A program made the translations under genes and the position numbers. From assembly GCA_963791805.1 (NCBI GenBank), contig CAWBTU010000003.1, positions 62,001-126,000 of the forward strand: 64,000 bases of DNA, in the 5' to 3' direction. The DNA is from JACMJL01 sp963791805. GTDB lineage: Bacteria; Bacillota; Clostridia; Clostridiales; Clostridiaceae. Below, piece after piece: positions 45,241 through 54,931 of the stretch; positions within the stretch are counted from its first letter, which is position 1, and each line of letters begins with the position of its first letter. The notes under the pieces are model-generated. The model saw nothing but the letters and a program-made list of their open reading frames with translations, was not told the origin of the DNA and searched no databases.

Positions 45241-46943
45241 GTAATTTCCCCCCTTTGAGATTTGTTAGTGTAATTAGGTATGGCCACATTTATAGAAGTT
45301 CCCTTTATACTATTGCTTTCAATATCAATATTTCCCCCAAGTAAATTTACTAAATTAAATATATTATTAATCCCTAGTCCCCCTTCTTTATTCTTCAACT
45401 CAGCTCCTACTTCAAACCCTATACCATCATCTGATATTATTAACTCATTTGTTTCTTGAAGTATATTAAGCTTAATAACTATTGAATTACATTTACTATG
45501 ACGTACCGCATTATTTGTGCCTTCACAGATTATCCTATAAATTGCTTTTTTAGTACTTATGCTCATGTGATTTTGATTTCCATATATCTTAAAGTTAATT
45601 CTTATATTGCGAATTTTAGAAATATCTCTAACATAATTCTCAATATCGTTAACAAATGAGTTTTCAGCATTTTTATCCCAACTTAATCCGTAAATTGTTT
45701 CCCTTAACTCTTGAATTGATTTCATTAAAATGGTTCTAGCTTCATCCAAATCATTTATTACTTCAGAATTTTTAGAACCATCTAATTTTTTTTTTATATT
45801 GTGTATAGAACAAGATGCAGCAAATAATTTCTGTGATACACTATCATGGATTTCATTGGCAATTCTATTTTTCTCATCAGAGATAACTAAGTTTTTATTT
45901 ACCTCTTCTAGATTCATTCTTTCAAACACCATTGAACTGAGTTCAGCTAAAAATTTTGCATGATCTTTATACTGCTTAAGTATAATATCATTTTTTTCAT
46001 CAGGAATCGTAAATCCTAAAACTCCGAATTCCTTTTGAGAAGAATTGATTAACGCACATATACATCTTTTGTCTTCTACAATAAAGTAAATTAATTTATC
46101 TTTTTTAATTTCTTCAGTTTTTTCTTTCATGATCTCTTCAACTTTATATTTTCTAGGATCTTCGCCACAATATTCAAGTATACTAGTATCCTCACCTAAA
46201 CATAGACTTAAAAATACATTATCAGTCTTTAATATTTCTCTGGTATGGTGCACAACAATTCTTGCTACCTTTTTTCTATCATTTTCATTTATTAAATAGT
46301 TAACAGTTTTATATAAAGACATCATATTATTCATATCATCTTTAATCCTAGAATGCGCACTATTTACTTCCTCATAGGCTAATAATAAATTCTGTCTTTC
46401 TGCCGTTAGTTTTTTTAATAATAAAAATAATCCATTTGTAACTACAGTTATGAGTATATAAGCCAAAATAAAATTATTTTCATTATTGACGGATTCTTTA
46501 ATGCTTAAAAGCTTGTTATCAAATACTAAGGACGGAACTTCTAAAGAAAATAATATATAAAAAGCTAAATTTGAAATACAATAATATATATTCAAGTAAC
46601 TTATGGTTATGAGAATTGTATTAAATGAATACCAAATATAGGGGCTACTTAACCCTCCGGTAGGAATAAGAATTCCAATATTACCTATCACCTCAATAAC
46701 CACTAGACACTTTATTATTGTTTTATTATCTCTGTTTTGAATATAAAGGTTGTTCATTAAAATTGAGGAAATTACTAAACAAACAATTACTATCACTTTA
46801 AGTTTGGTAGGATATCCATTACCTCCTACCACATAAAAAATACTTGAAATAAATAGTGAAAAATACCTATATAAATATATAATAATTGCATCATCTTTAT
46901 ATTTTTTATCTCTTAATACAGTTTTAATCAAAACACATGCCAA
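45237..46943 (-). CDS. Sensor histidine kinase, NarL-partner type (HisKA_3)
   Basis: A membrane kinase of about 568 residues. About five or six N-terminal membrane helices (FSLFISSIFYVVGGN, then KVIVIVCLVISSILMNNLY and later segments up to about residue 180) are followed by a coiled-coil, a GAF-like domain (about 230-345) and a HisKA_3 domain with NEIHDSVSQKLFAASC, then the ATPase with SDDGIGFEVGAELKNKEGGLGI. The TTG at 46943 follows GGAGG eight bases upstream and is taken as start. An in-frame GTG at 47054 would add 37 residues but has no ribosome binding site. It is coupled to the NarL-type regulator downstream. Confidence 0.9.
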   Translation of the reverse strand: MACVLIKTVLRDKKYKDDAIIIYLYRYFSLFISSIFYVVGGNGYPTKLKVIVIVCLVISSILMNNLYIQNRDNKTIIKCLVVIEVIGNIGILIPTGGLSSPYIWYSFNTILITISYLNIYYCISNLAFYILFSLEVPSLVFDNKLLSIKESVNNENNFILAYILITVVTNGLFLLLKKLTAERQNLLLAYEEVNSAHSRIKDDMNNMMSLYKTVNYLINENDRKKVARIVVHHTREILKTDNVFLSLCLGEDTSILEYCGEDPRKYKVEEIMKEKTEEIKKDKLIYFIVEDKRCICALINSSQKEFGVLGFTIPDEKNDIILKQYKDHAKFLAELSSMVFERMNLEEVNKNLVISDEKNRIANEIHDSVSQKLFAASCSIHNIKKKLDGSKNSEVINDLDEARTILMKSIQELRETIYGLSWDKNAENSFVNDIENYVRDISKIRNIRINFKIYGNQNHMSISTKKAIYRIICEGTNNAVRHSKCNSIVIKLNILQETNELIISDDGIGFEVGAELKNKEGGLGINNIFNLVNLLGGNIDIESNSIKGTSINVAIPNYTNKSQRGEIT

Positions 46944-47177
46944 GTTAATTGCCTCCAAAAAATACTCTAATTCTAATAACCTTTCTAGTTTTTTTAATTT
47001 CTGGGTCGCTTTTAAAATTCTTAATTCGCAATTGTTTTTTGCAAAAAAAAACACTCAGTGTATTTACTGAATGGAGTGGGTTCACTACTCGCTCACTACA
47101 TTCTAAGTGACCAGCTCCAGAATGTAGTTCATCGCTTCCATTTTCTTTGTAATTATTTATCATTACTTTTAAAGTAT

Positions 47178-47208
47178 AATATTGTTTACATTTTTTGTAA
47201 ACAATATT
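47178..47208. repeat. Perfect 13-bp palindrome upstream of the sensor kinase
   Basis: AATATTGTTTACA (47178-47190) and TGTAAACAATATT (47196-47208) with a five-T spacer. It is a candidate operator or terminator. The motif TTGTTTACA is unlike the other hairpins in the window. Confidence 0.6.
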
Positions 47209-47363
47209 GTGTCTGCTTTTTTCTTCCTATTCATTTAAAATATTTGCTAATTTATCGTAATTGTACACATAAACCATATTTATCGTTTATTAACTTATAT
47301 GGTTTGTTAAAAGTTTTGTTCTTTTATAAAGAAAATTTGCAACTTAAACGTTTCTTATAAAAA

Positions 47364-47394
47364 AATAAGAAAGCAGGCTACCTACTTTCTTATT
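47364..47394 (-). terminator. Intrinsic terminator of metH
   Basis: AATAAGAAAGCAGG (47364-47377) pairs with CCTACTTTCTTATT (47381-47394), one wobble pair. On the minus strand TTTTTTT follows. It lies 165 bases past the metH stop, beyond the repeat copy. Confidence 0.75.
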
Positions 47395-47540
47395 GAAAAC
47401 CATTAATAAAATATACATTAAAGGTCGCACGAAGTTGCTTTACTTTATCCTTTAGAATTTTACTAATAGTAAGTTTAATTATTGTCCATTCTATATTTTG
47501 ATTTTTATGAGCTTTTCCTTATATTATAAAGCTCTATTAT

Positions 47541-47566
47541 GCTAATTGTTATTAACCGTCCCTACT
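47541..47566 (-). repeat. Dispersed GGGACGGTTAATAAC repeat at metH stop
   Basis: On the minus strand GTAGGGACGGTTAATAAC (47565-47548) continues with AATTAGC. Its TAG is the metH stop codon (47564-47562). Confidence 0.85.
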
Positions 47567-50500
47567 TATAAATTAAAATAGTATTTAAAATTTTCTCTAT
47601 ATCTTGTACGGTTTGTTGGTTTCTATTTGAATAATCTTCTACTTGGATTTTATCGATTTTGTGTATATCAAAATATTTTGCGTCTTTATTTCCAAAGTAT
47701 AGTCCACATACACTGGCAACTGGATTCATCATATTGTTTTCGGTTAAGGTTATTCCTGTAGAATTTGTTCCATCTAGTAACTCAAATAGTTTTACTTTTT
47801 CTGCATGGTCTCTTAATGAGGGATATCCGAAGGCTGGTCTTATGCCTCTATATAGTCCTTTTAAAATAGCTTGCATTTCTAGATTTTCATCTTTAGAATA
47901 TCCCCAATAATTTTTTCTTACCTCTTGATGTAATAGCTCTGCAAAAGCTTCTGCTAATCTGTCTGCAATTATTTTAATCATGATTGCACCATAATCATCC
48001 CCAGCTTCTTTAAGTTTTGTCTCGTATTCTTTAACACCTACACCTGCAGTTACTATAAAACCACCTATATAATCTTCTAGCCCTGTACTTTTAGGTGCAA
48101 CAAAGTCTGAAAGTGACTTGTAAATATTATCTTTAGAATGCTCTTGTTGTCTTAACATGTTAAAGGTGGTTGTTCCTCCGTTGTGATAAACTTCTATATT
48201 ATCATCTACAGAATTTGCTGGGAAAATACCGATTACTGCATTTGCTTTAAGTATTTCTTGTTTTTCCAGAATATCTAACATTTCATTGGCATCATTAAAT
48301 AGTTTCTTTGCTTCTTCACCATACTTTATATCTTCCATAATTTTAGGATATATCATTGGCATATCCCAGGCTATGAAGAAAAATGACCAATCGATATATT
48401 TTCTAATTTCACTAATGGAATACTCTTTAAATTCTTTAATTCCAATAAAATTAGGTGTTTCAATATTATCTTTGTTCCAATCTAAGGATAATTTATTTTT
48501 TCTTGCTTCTTCTAAGGATACTAGTTTTCTGTTAATCTTTGAATAATTTTCTCGTACAGCTTTATATTCTTCCTGTACTTCCTTGATATATTGTTCTTTA
48601 GTATTAATATTAACAAGCTGCTTTGCAACTTCAACAGCTTTTGATGCATCCATACTTTGAACTACGCCATTTGAATATTTAGGTGCGATTTTTAATGCTG
48701 TATGAATTTTAGATGTTGTTGCTCCACCAATCATAAGCGGAATCCTAAAGCCTTGTTTTTCCATTTCTTCGGCAACATTACACATTTCATCCAAGGAAGG
48801 AGTTATTAGCCCACTAAGGGCTATTATGTCTGCATTCTCTCTTTTTGCAGTTTCTAGGATTACTTCGCAAGGCACCATTACTCCTAAATCAATAACTTCA
48901 AAATTGTTACAGGAAAGAACTACTGATACTATGTTTTTACCAATATCGTGAACATCACCTTTAACAGTTGCAAAAACTATCTTACCAGCACTTAAGCTAC
49001 CACTGCCACTTTTTTCTGCTTCAATGTAGGGCAACAAGAAACTCACTGCTTTTTTCATTACTCTAGCGCTTTTTACAACCTGTGGTAAAAACATTTTACC
49101 TTCTCCAAATAATTCCCCAACTACCTTCATTCCATCCATTAAAGGTCCTTCTATAACTTCTAATGCTCTTTGATATTGTACTCTAGTTTCTTCAACATCA
49201 ACTTCAATAAAATCCGTTATTCCTTTAATTAGAGAATGTTTTAATCTTTCTTTGGAGGATTGTTCTCTCCAGGCTAATTTGTTTTCAACTTTAGCTCCAT
49301 CTACGTTTTTATATTCCTCTGCAAATTCTAATAATTGTTCTGCTGCATCAGATGTTTTGTTTAGAACCACTGCTTCTACTTTTTCAAGTAACTCTTTATC
49401 TATTTCATCATATATTTGAATCATGCCAGGGTTGACAATACCCATATCCATTCCAGCTTCAATAGCATGATATAAAAATACAGAGTGCATTGCTTCTCTT
49501 ATAGTATTATTTCCTCTAAAAGAAAAAGATAAATTGCTAACTCCTCCACTTATCTTTGCATATGAGAGATTTTCTTTAATCCATTTAGTAGCATTTATAT
49601 AATCTACTGCATAGTTATTATGTTCTTCTATACCAGTTGCTATAGCCAATATATTAGGGTCAAATATAATATTATAAGGATCAAATTTAACTTTCTCTAC
49701 CAATAAATCATAGGCTCTTTTACAAATTGCTGTCTTTCTTTCAAAGGTGTCAGCCTGACCCTTTTCATCGAAAGCCATTACAACTACCCCTGCACCATAT
49801 TTTTTTATTACTTTTGCTTGCCTTATAAATTCATCTTCTCCGACCTTTAAACTTATTGAGTTTACTATAGCTTTTCCTTGTATTGCTTTTAATCCGATTT
49901 CTAAAACTTCAAACTTTGATGAATCTATCATCACAGGTACCTTTGAAATTTCAGGTTCGCTTGCTAAAAGCTTTAAAAACACATCCATCTCAATCTTGGC
50001 GTCAAGCATGGCATCATCAAAATTAATATCTATAATCTGTGCTCCATTTTCCACTTGATCCTTTGCAACAGATAAAGCTTCTTCATACTTTTTCTCTCTT
50101 ATCAGTTTTGCAAATTTTGCAGATCCAGCTACATTGGTCCTCTCACCTATGTTAACAAAATTATTTTGTTTATTTACCTTTATTGCTTCAAGACCACAGT
50201 AAGTAGTCTCTTTATCCACACATGGTATTATTCTTGGATTTATGCCTGCTACAGCCTCACATATAGCTTTTATATGTGCAGGTGTTGTTCCACAACAACC
50301 ACCTACAATATTTAAGTTTCCATCTAATGCTAACTCTTTTATTAAAGCCGATGTTTCTTCAGGAAGTTCATCATAGCCACCTAAGGAGTTAGGAAGTCCA
50401 GCATTAGGATAAAAGCTAATGTATTTTTCCTCGGATTTTGATAAGTATTTAATGAAAGGAATCAATTCCTTAGCACCAAAAGAGCAGTTTAACCCTATTC

Positions 50501-51209
50501 CAAGAATACTGTCATCTCTCATTGTTTCAGCAAAAGCTTCTAAGGTTTGGCCGGATAGAATTCTTCCACTTTTGTCAGCAATAGTACCAGACATTATAAT
50601 AGGTAGTGATATACCCTTTTCTTCAAATACATTTTGAGCAGCAAACAATGCACCCCTGGCATTTAATGAATCAAATATTGTCTCAATAATTATTAGATCT
50701 ACTCCGCCATCTACAAGCCCTCTTATTTGTTCACTATAAGCTAAAACCAACTCGTCGTAGCTAATATTTCTAGCACCAGGATTTTCAACATCTGGTGATA
50801 ATGATGCGGTTCTATTGGTTGGTCCTATTGAACCAGCTACAAAGCGCGGTTTGTTTGGATTTATCTTACTAAAAATGTCTGCCTGTTCTCTTGCTAACTT
50901 TGCACCTTTAATGTTTAGTTCATATGCCTTATCATCCATATCATAGTCTTTTTGAGATATTCGCGTAGAGTTAAAGGTATTAGTTTCTATAATATCTGCT
51001 CCCGCCTCTAAATACATTCTGTGAATATCTTTTATTACTTCTGGTTTAGTTATATTTAAAAGGTCATTATTTCCCTTTTGATTTTTACTACTATTAAATT
51101 CTCCTAGAAAGTCTTCTTCACTTAAGTTAAAACCTTGAATGCAAGTCCCCATTGCACCATCTAGAACAAGAATTCTTTCATTTAAATATTTTTCGATTTT
51201 ATAGTCCAT
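47562..51209 (-). CDS. metH: Cobalamin-dependent methionine synthase
   Basis: Transfers the methyl group of methyltetrahydrofolate to homocysteine via cobalamin. The 1215-residue protein has all four modules: homocysteine binding (about 1-310; zinc cysteines in GLNCSFG and GGCCGTTP), pterin binding (about 330-600; FVNIGERTNVAGSAKF), cobalamin binding (about 640-880; DVHDIGKNIVSVVLSCNNFE with the cobalt-ligating histidine) and C-terminal reactivation domain (IDWSFFFIAWDM, then RPAFGYPS). The ATG at 51209 follows AGGGGGC. An in-frame upstream start lacks a site. The stop codon is TAG within a dispersed-repeat copy, so the last residues (LIYK) may be altered relative to relatives. No riboswitch was found in the 175 bases upstream. 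Confidence 0.96.
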   Translation of the reverse strand: MDYKIEKYLNERILVLDGAMGTCIQGFNLSEEDFLGEFNSSKNQKGNNDLLNITKPEVIKDIHRMYLEAGADIIETNTFNSTRISQKDYDMDDKAYELNIKGAKLAREQADIFSKINPNKPRFVAGSIGPTNRTASLSPDVENPGARNISYDELVLAYSEQIRGLVDGGVDLIIIETIFDSLNARGALFAAQNVFEEKGISLPIIMSGTIADKSGRILSGQTLEAFAETMRDDSILGIGLNCSFGAKELIPFIKYLSKSEEKYISFYPNAGLPNSLGGYDELPEETSALIKELALDGNLNIVGGCCGTTPAHIKAICEAVAGINPRIIPCVDKETTYCGLEAIKVNKQNNFVNIGERTNVAGSAKFAKLIREKKYEEALSVAKDQVENGAQIIDINFDDAMLDAKIEMDVFLKLLASEPEISKVPVMIDSSKFEVLEIGLKAIQGKAIVNSISLKVGEDEFIRQAKVIKKYGAGVVVMAFDEKGQADTFERKTAICKRAYDLLVEKVKFDPYNIIFDPNILAIATGIEEHNNYAVDYINATKWIKENLSYAKISGGVSNLSFSFRGNNTIREAMHSVFLYHAIEAGMDMGIVNPGMIQIYDEIDKELLEKVEAVVLNKTSDAAEQLLEFAEEYKNVDGAKVENKLAWREQSSKERLKHSLIKGITDFIEVDVEETRVQYQRALEVIEGPLMDGMKVVGELFGEGKMFLPQVVKSARVMKKAVSFLLPYIEAEKSGSGSLSAGKIVFATVKGDVHDIGKNIVSVVLSCNNFEVIDLGVMVPCEVILETAKRENADIIALSGLITPSLDEMCNVAEEMEKQGFRIPLMIGGATTSKIHTALKIAPKYSNGVVQSMDASKAVEVAKQLVNINTKEQYIKEVQEEYKAVRENYSKINRKLVSLEEARKNKLSLDWNKDNIETPNFIGIKEFKEYSISEIRKYIDWSFFFIAWDMPMIYPKIMEDIKYGEEAKKLFNDANEMLDILEKQEILKANAVIGIFPANSVDDNIEVYHNGGTTTFNMLRQQEHSKDNIYKSLSDFVAPKSTGLEDYIGGFIVTAGVGVKEYETKLKEAGDDYGAIMIKIIADRLAEAFAELLHQEVRKNYWGYSKDENLEMQAILKGLYRGIRPAFGYPSLRDHAEKVKLFELLDGTNSTGITLTENNMMNPVASVCGLYFGNKDAKYFDIHKIDKIQVEDYSNRNQQTVQDIEKILNTILIYK

Positions 51210-51384
51210 AACTAAGCCCCCTAACCTTCGAGTTAAACTCGACACATATTTGTTTATTAAATAGATTAAACATATTATTATCATTTTGCAAGTAAAAATT
51301 AATTATTCATGCCTAAGACCTGTTCAATATAGAAAATATATTATATAATCTTCTAGGAACATTTTTTTAACGTAGGAGGAAAAC

Positions 51385-52059
51385 ATGGAACAATACAAAA
51401 AAGACTTTATCGAATTTATGTTAGACTGTGATGTATTAACTTTTGGAGATTTCATAACAAAGAGCGGAAGAAAAACTCCCTTTTTTATAAACACTGGAAA
51501 TTACAAGACAGGAAGAGAGCTTAGTAAATTAGGTGAATTTTATGCACATGCTATTAAAGAAAATTTAGGAACTGATTTTGATATTTTATTTGGGCCAGCA
51601 TATAAGGGTATCCCTTTAAGTGTTACTACTTCAATATCACTGAGCAATTTATACGGGGTTGATGTTGCATATTGCTCAAACAGAAAAGAAATAAAAGATC
51701 ATGGTGACACTGGAATACTTCTTGGAAGTAAATTAAAGACTGGTGATAGAATAATTATTATAGAAGATGTAACTACAGCAGGCACATCAATTAATGAAAC
51801 TATGCCAATATTGCAAGCACAAGGTGAAGTTGATGTTAAAGGCCTTATTATTTCAGTAGACAGAATGGAAAGAGGTCAAGGCTCAAAATCTGCACTTACT
51901 GAGATTCACGAAAAATATGGAATAACAACTTGTGCCATAGTAACTATGTCTGAAGTTGTTGAACATTTGCATAATCGCAAAATAAAGGGTAAAGTTGTAC
52001 TCGATAATGAAATAAAAGAGAGAATAGATGAATATTATAGTATTTACGGTGTAAAGTAG
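51385..52059 (+). CDS. pyrE: Orotate phosphoribosyltransferase
   Basis: Forms orotidine 5'-phosphate from orotate and PRPP in pyrimidine synthesis. The 224-residue protein has the long-form OPRT N-terminus (LTFGDFITKSGRKTPFFINTG), the FGPAYKGIPLS loop and the PRPP-binding motif RIIIIEDVTTAGTSINET. Length is typical of clostridial/enterobacterial PyrE. The ATG follows GTAGGAGG. It is a single-gene unit with its own terminator, away from other pyr genes. Confidence 0.95.
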   Translation: MEQYKKDFIEFMLDCDVLTFGDFITKSGRKTPFFINTGNYKTGRELSKLGEFYAHAIKENLGTDFDILFGPAYKGIPLSVTTSISLSNLYGVDVAYCSNRKEIKDHGDTGILLGSKLKTGDRIIIIEDVTTAGTSINETMPILQAQGEVDVKGLIISVDRMERGQGSKSALTEIHEKYGITTCAIVTMSEVVEHLHNRKIKGKVVLDNEIKERIDEYYSIYGVK

Positions 52060-52067
52060 ATAATTAT

Positions 52068-52093
52068 AAAGCTAGGACCATCCTAGCTTTTTT
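52068..52093 (+). terminator. Intrinsic terminator of pyrE
   Basis: AAAGCTAGGA (52068-52077) pairs with TCCTAGCTTT (52081-52090), followed by T residues. Confidence 0.9.
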
Positions 52094-52167
52094 AAATATT
52101 AGATTTTTCTTGAATTTTATGATACAATACCATAGTATGTCTATAGGAAGTGGAGGAATATTAAACA

Positions 52168-53751
52168 GTGATTAATGTAAGTAATGTAAGTTTAGGATTT
52201 GCAGGGCGAAAGCTTTTCGAAAATGTAAACATAAAATTTACTCCAGGCAATTGTTATGGAGTTATTGGCGCAAACGGTGCAGGAAAGAGTACGTTTTTAA
52301 AAATTTTATCTGGTGAAATAGAGCCAAATACAGGGGACGTTAGTGTAGCCTCTGGTATTAGAATGTCTGTTTTGAAACAGGATCACTACCAATATGATGA
52401 TAATAAAGTTTTAGAAACCGTATTAATGGGAAATCCAAGACTTTTTGAAATCATGAAAGAAAAAGATGAAATCTATGCAAAAGTAGATTTTACAGATGAA
52501 GACGGAATAAAGGCTTCAGAATTAGAAGGTGAATTTGCTGAAATTAATGGTTGGGAAGCAGAATCAGAAGCTTCTTCACTATTACAAGGTTTAGGAATTA
52601 AAACAGATTTACATGATAAAAAGATGTCAGAACTAGTAGGTTCCGAAAAAATAAAAGTTCTTCTTGCACAAGCTGTTTTCGGGAAACCCGGCGTATTAAT
52701 ACTAGACGAACCGACTAACCATCTTGATTTAAAAGCGACTAATTGGTTAGAAGATTTTTTAATAGATTTCGAAGGAACTGTAATTGTAGTTTCCCATGAT
52801 AGACATTTCTTAAATAAAGTTTGCACATACATGGCGGATGTTGATTTTGGAAAAATTAAATTATATGTTGGAAATTACGATTTTTGGTATGAATCAAGTC
52901 AACTTGCTCAACAAATGCTTAAAGATCAAAACAAGAAAAATGAAGAAAAAATTAAAGAATTACAAGAATTCATTCAAAGATTTAGCGCAAATGCTTCTAA
53001 ATCTAAGCAAGCAACTTCACGTAAAAAACTTTTAGATAAAATTACAATAGATGATATTCAACCATCAACTAGAAGATATCCTTTTGTAGGTTTTAAACCT
53101 GAAAGAGAAGTTGGAAATGATATTCTTACTGTAAATGGCTTAAGCAAAAGCATTGATGGCATAAAAGTATTAGACAATGTTAGTTTTACAGTTTTAAAAG
53201 GTGATAAAATCGCTTTTGTAGGAGAAGACGAAATTGCAACTTCTACTCTATTTAAAATTTTATCTGGAGAAATGGAACCAGATAGTGGAGAATTTAAGTG
53301 GGGGGTAACAATCACAAAAGCATATTTTCCTAAAGATAATGCTGAATTTTTCAATGATATTCAGTTAAACTTGGTAGATTGGTTAAGACAATTCTCTGAA
53401 GAAAAATCAGAATCATATTTAAGAGGTTTTCTAGGAAGAATGCTTTTCTCTGGTGAAGAAGCTCTTAAAGAGGCCAATGTACTTTCCGGTGGAGAAAGAG
53501 TTAGATGCATGCTTTCAAAAATGATGTTAAGCAGTGCAAATGTTTTAATCCTAGATCAACCAACAAACCATCTTGATCTTGAGTCAATCACTGCATTAAA
53601 TAATGGATTGAAAGAATTTAAGAGCAATATATTATTTACAACACATGATCATCAATTTATTCAAACAATTGCAAACAGAATAATAGAAATTACTCCTTCA
53701 GGACTAATTGATAAAGTTATGTCTTTTGATGAGTATTTAGAAACAGTATAG
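52168..53751 (+). CDS. ABC-F ATPase, YbiT/YkpA-like
   Basis: A 527-residue ribosome-associated ATPase with two ATP-binding domains and no membrane segment. Domain 1 has Walker A GANGAGKST (about 38-46) and Walker B VLILDEPTNHLDL. A charged linker with TSRKKLLDKI follows. Domain 2 has signature LSGGERVRC and Walker B LILDQPTNHLDL, but its Walker A is degenerate (VGEDEIATSTL), as I recall for YbiT/YkpA-type members. Their role is translation factor-like. There is no sign of an antibiotic-resistance subfamily. The GTG start follows GGAGGAA. A strong terminator ends the gene. Confidence 0.9.
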   Translation: MINVSNVSLGFAGRKLFENVNIKFTPGNCYGVIGANGAGKSTFLKILSGEIEPNTGDVSVASGIRMSVLKQDHYQYDDNKVLETVLMGNPRLFEIMKEKDEIYAKVDFTDEDGIKASELEGEFAEINGWEAESEASSLLQGLGIKTDLHDKKMSELVGSEKIKVLLAQAVFGKPGVLILDEPTNHLDLKATNWLEDFLIDFEGTVIVVSHDRHFLNKVCTYMADVDFGKIKLYVGNYDFWYESSQLAQQMLKDQNKKNEEKIKELQEFIQRFSANASKSKQATSRKKLLDKITIDDIQPSTRRYPFVGFKPEREVGNDILTVNGLSKSIDGIKVLDNVSFTVLKGDKIAFVGEDEIATSTLFKILSGEMEPDSGEFKWGVTITKAYFPKDNAEFFNDIQLNLVDWLRQFSEEKSESYLRGFLGRMLFSGEEALKEANVLSGGERVRCMLSKMMLSSANVLILDQPTNHLDLESITALNNGLKEFKSNILFTTHDHQFIQTIANRIIEITPSGLIDKVMSFDEYLETV

Positions 53752-53766
53752 TTTTTACTTTATATG

Positions 53767-53806
53767 AGCCAGCTGCTAATAAATAGCAGCTGGCTTTTTT
53801 ATTTTT
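53767..53806 (+). terminator. Intrinsic terminator of the ABC-F gene
   Basis: AGCCAGCTGCTA (53767-53778) pairs with TAGCAGCTGGCT (53784-53795) and is followed by a T-run. Confidence 0.95.
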
Positions 53807-53935
53807 ACTATTATCAAAATTCGTCGTTTTATGTATGCTATTCATAAAATATTTCATTACTTTATAATTATATGGCATAATTATTATCAATTGCTTAACT
53901 ATTCAATAAAATTTTACTGTATTTTGAATTTTGTA

Positions 53936-53964
53936 TTGCATAACTATGATATTAAAAGTATAAT
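53936..53964 (+). promoter_or_regulatory. Promoter of the amino-acid ABC transporter operon
   Basis: TTGCAT (53936-53941) and TATAAT (53959-53964) with a 17-base spacer, 40 bases before the substrate-binding protein start. Confidence 0.7.
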
Positions 53965-54004
53965 TATGTAACAATGAATTAAAAATTTAAAGGGGACGAT
54001 TTTT

Positions 54005-54856
54005 ATGAAAAAGGCTTTATACCTAATGCTATCGCTCATTATGATCGTAGCATTATTTGCTGGATGTGGGGATTCAGATAGTTCAAGTTCTTCTAAATCA
54101 CCTTCAGAAAACACTAAGGATATTATTTCTTCAGTTAAGAAGAATGATACATTGGCAGCTGCACTACCAAGTTCAAATAAAAGTACGATTTCTATCGGTG
54201 TAGATGACTCTTATCCACCTATGGAATATAGAGATGCTAAATTTAAGCTTATAGGGTTTGATGTTGACTTTGCCGAAGCAATTGGTAAAAAACTAGGTGC
54301 TGAAATCAAATGGGTTCCAATCTCATTCGATGGAATTATACCCGCATTAAACACAAATAGATTTGATATGATTATATCTGCAATGAGCATAAATGATGAC
54401 AGAAAAAAAATAGTTACATTTAGCGAACCATATATCAAGGGTGGTCCTGTTATAATAACCAAAAAGAGTAATAGCTCAATTAAATCTTCTGATGACTTTA
54501 AGGGTAAAGTAGTAGGCGTTCAATCAGGCAGTACTGGAGCTGATGCCACTGCTGAAGTAAAAGGAATTAAAGAAATTAAAAAGTACGAAAAAATCACTCA
54601 AGCACTTGAAGATTTAAGTGCAGGAAGAGTCGTTGCAGTTGTTGCAGACGATCAAGTTGGAACATACTATGTGGGACTAGACTCAAATAAATATAAAGTA
54701 GTTGGTAAAATGAGTGAAGAACCAATGGGAATTGCTTTTAGAAAGTCCGATACAGCTTTGAGTAGCACAGTTCAAAAGGCAATTGATGAATTAAAATCAG
54801 AAGGTACATTATCTAAATTGTCACAAGAATGGTTTAAATCCGATTATTACAAATAA
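54005..54856 (+). CDS. Amino-acid ABC transporter substrate-binding lipoprotein
   Basis: A 283-residue surface lipoprotein that captures a polar amino acid. A lipoprotein signal peptide ends in the lipobox LFAGC (Cys21). After a serine-rich tether the SBP_bac_3 domain begins near residue 60 (ISIGVDDSYPPMEYRDAKFK, LIGFDVDFAEAIGKKLG) and ends with LSKLSQEWFKSDYYK. Specificity is not readable by eye. It heads a three-gene operon with permease and ATPase, and a hairpin after the gene could leave more mRNA for this subunit than for the others, as in many binding-protein transporters. Confidence 0.94.
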   Translation: MKKALYLMLSLIMIVALFAGCGDSDSSSSSKSPSENTKDIISSVKKNDTLAAALPSSNKSTISIGVDDSYPPMEYRDAKFKLIGFDVDFAEAIGKKLGAEIKWVPISFDGIIPALNTNRFDMIISAMSINDDRKKIVTFSEPYIKGGPVIITKKSNSSIKSSDDFKGKVVGVQSGSTGADATAEVKGIKEIKKYEKITQALEDLSAGRVVAVVADDQVGTYYVGLDSNKYKVVGKMSEEPMGIAFRKSDTALSSTVQKAIDELKSEGTLSKLSQEWFKSDYYK

Positions 54857-54869
54857 AATATAAATTGTT

Positions 54870-54905
54870 TTACCCTTGTATTTTATTTATAAAATGCAAG
54901 GGTAA
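54870..54905 (+). terminator. Intercistronic hairpin after the binding-protein gene
   Basis: TTACCCTTGTATTTT (54870-54884) pairs with AAAATGCAAGGGTAA (54891-54905) apart from one wobble pair. There is no T-run, so partial termination or 3'-end protection is more likely than full termination. Confidence 0.7.
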
Positions 54906-54931
54906 TGTTCTGAAAAAAGGGGGGACAAAGT

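Larger units (their letters stand above)
46944..47561. other. Intergenic region with several palindromes and a repeat copy
   Basis: Over 600 bases upstream of the kinase gene and downstream of metH. It contains a 10-base hairpin (47095-47104 with 47119-47128), a perfect 13-base palindrome (47178-47208), the metH terminator (47364-47394) and a dispersed-repeat copy (47541-47564). Short open frames on the plus strand have no ribosome binding site. Confidence 0.6.

Noticed and set aside
47058..47360. A plus-strand 100-residue open frame
   Set aside because: It has no ribosome binding site, runs over several palindromes and its translation is hydrophobic low-complexity sequence.
53160..53250. 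Degenerate second Walker A of the ABC-F protein as a damaging mutation
   Set aside because: Members of the YbiT/YkpA group, as I recall them, show a similarly altered motif, so it is probably a subfamily trait.
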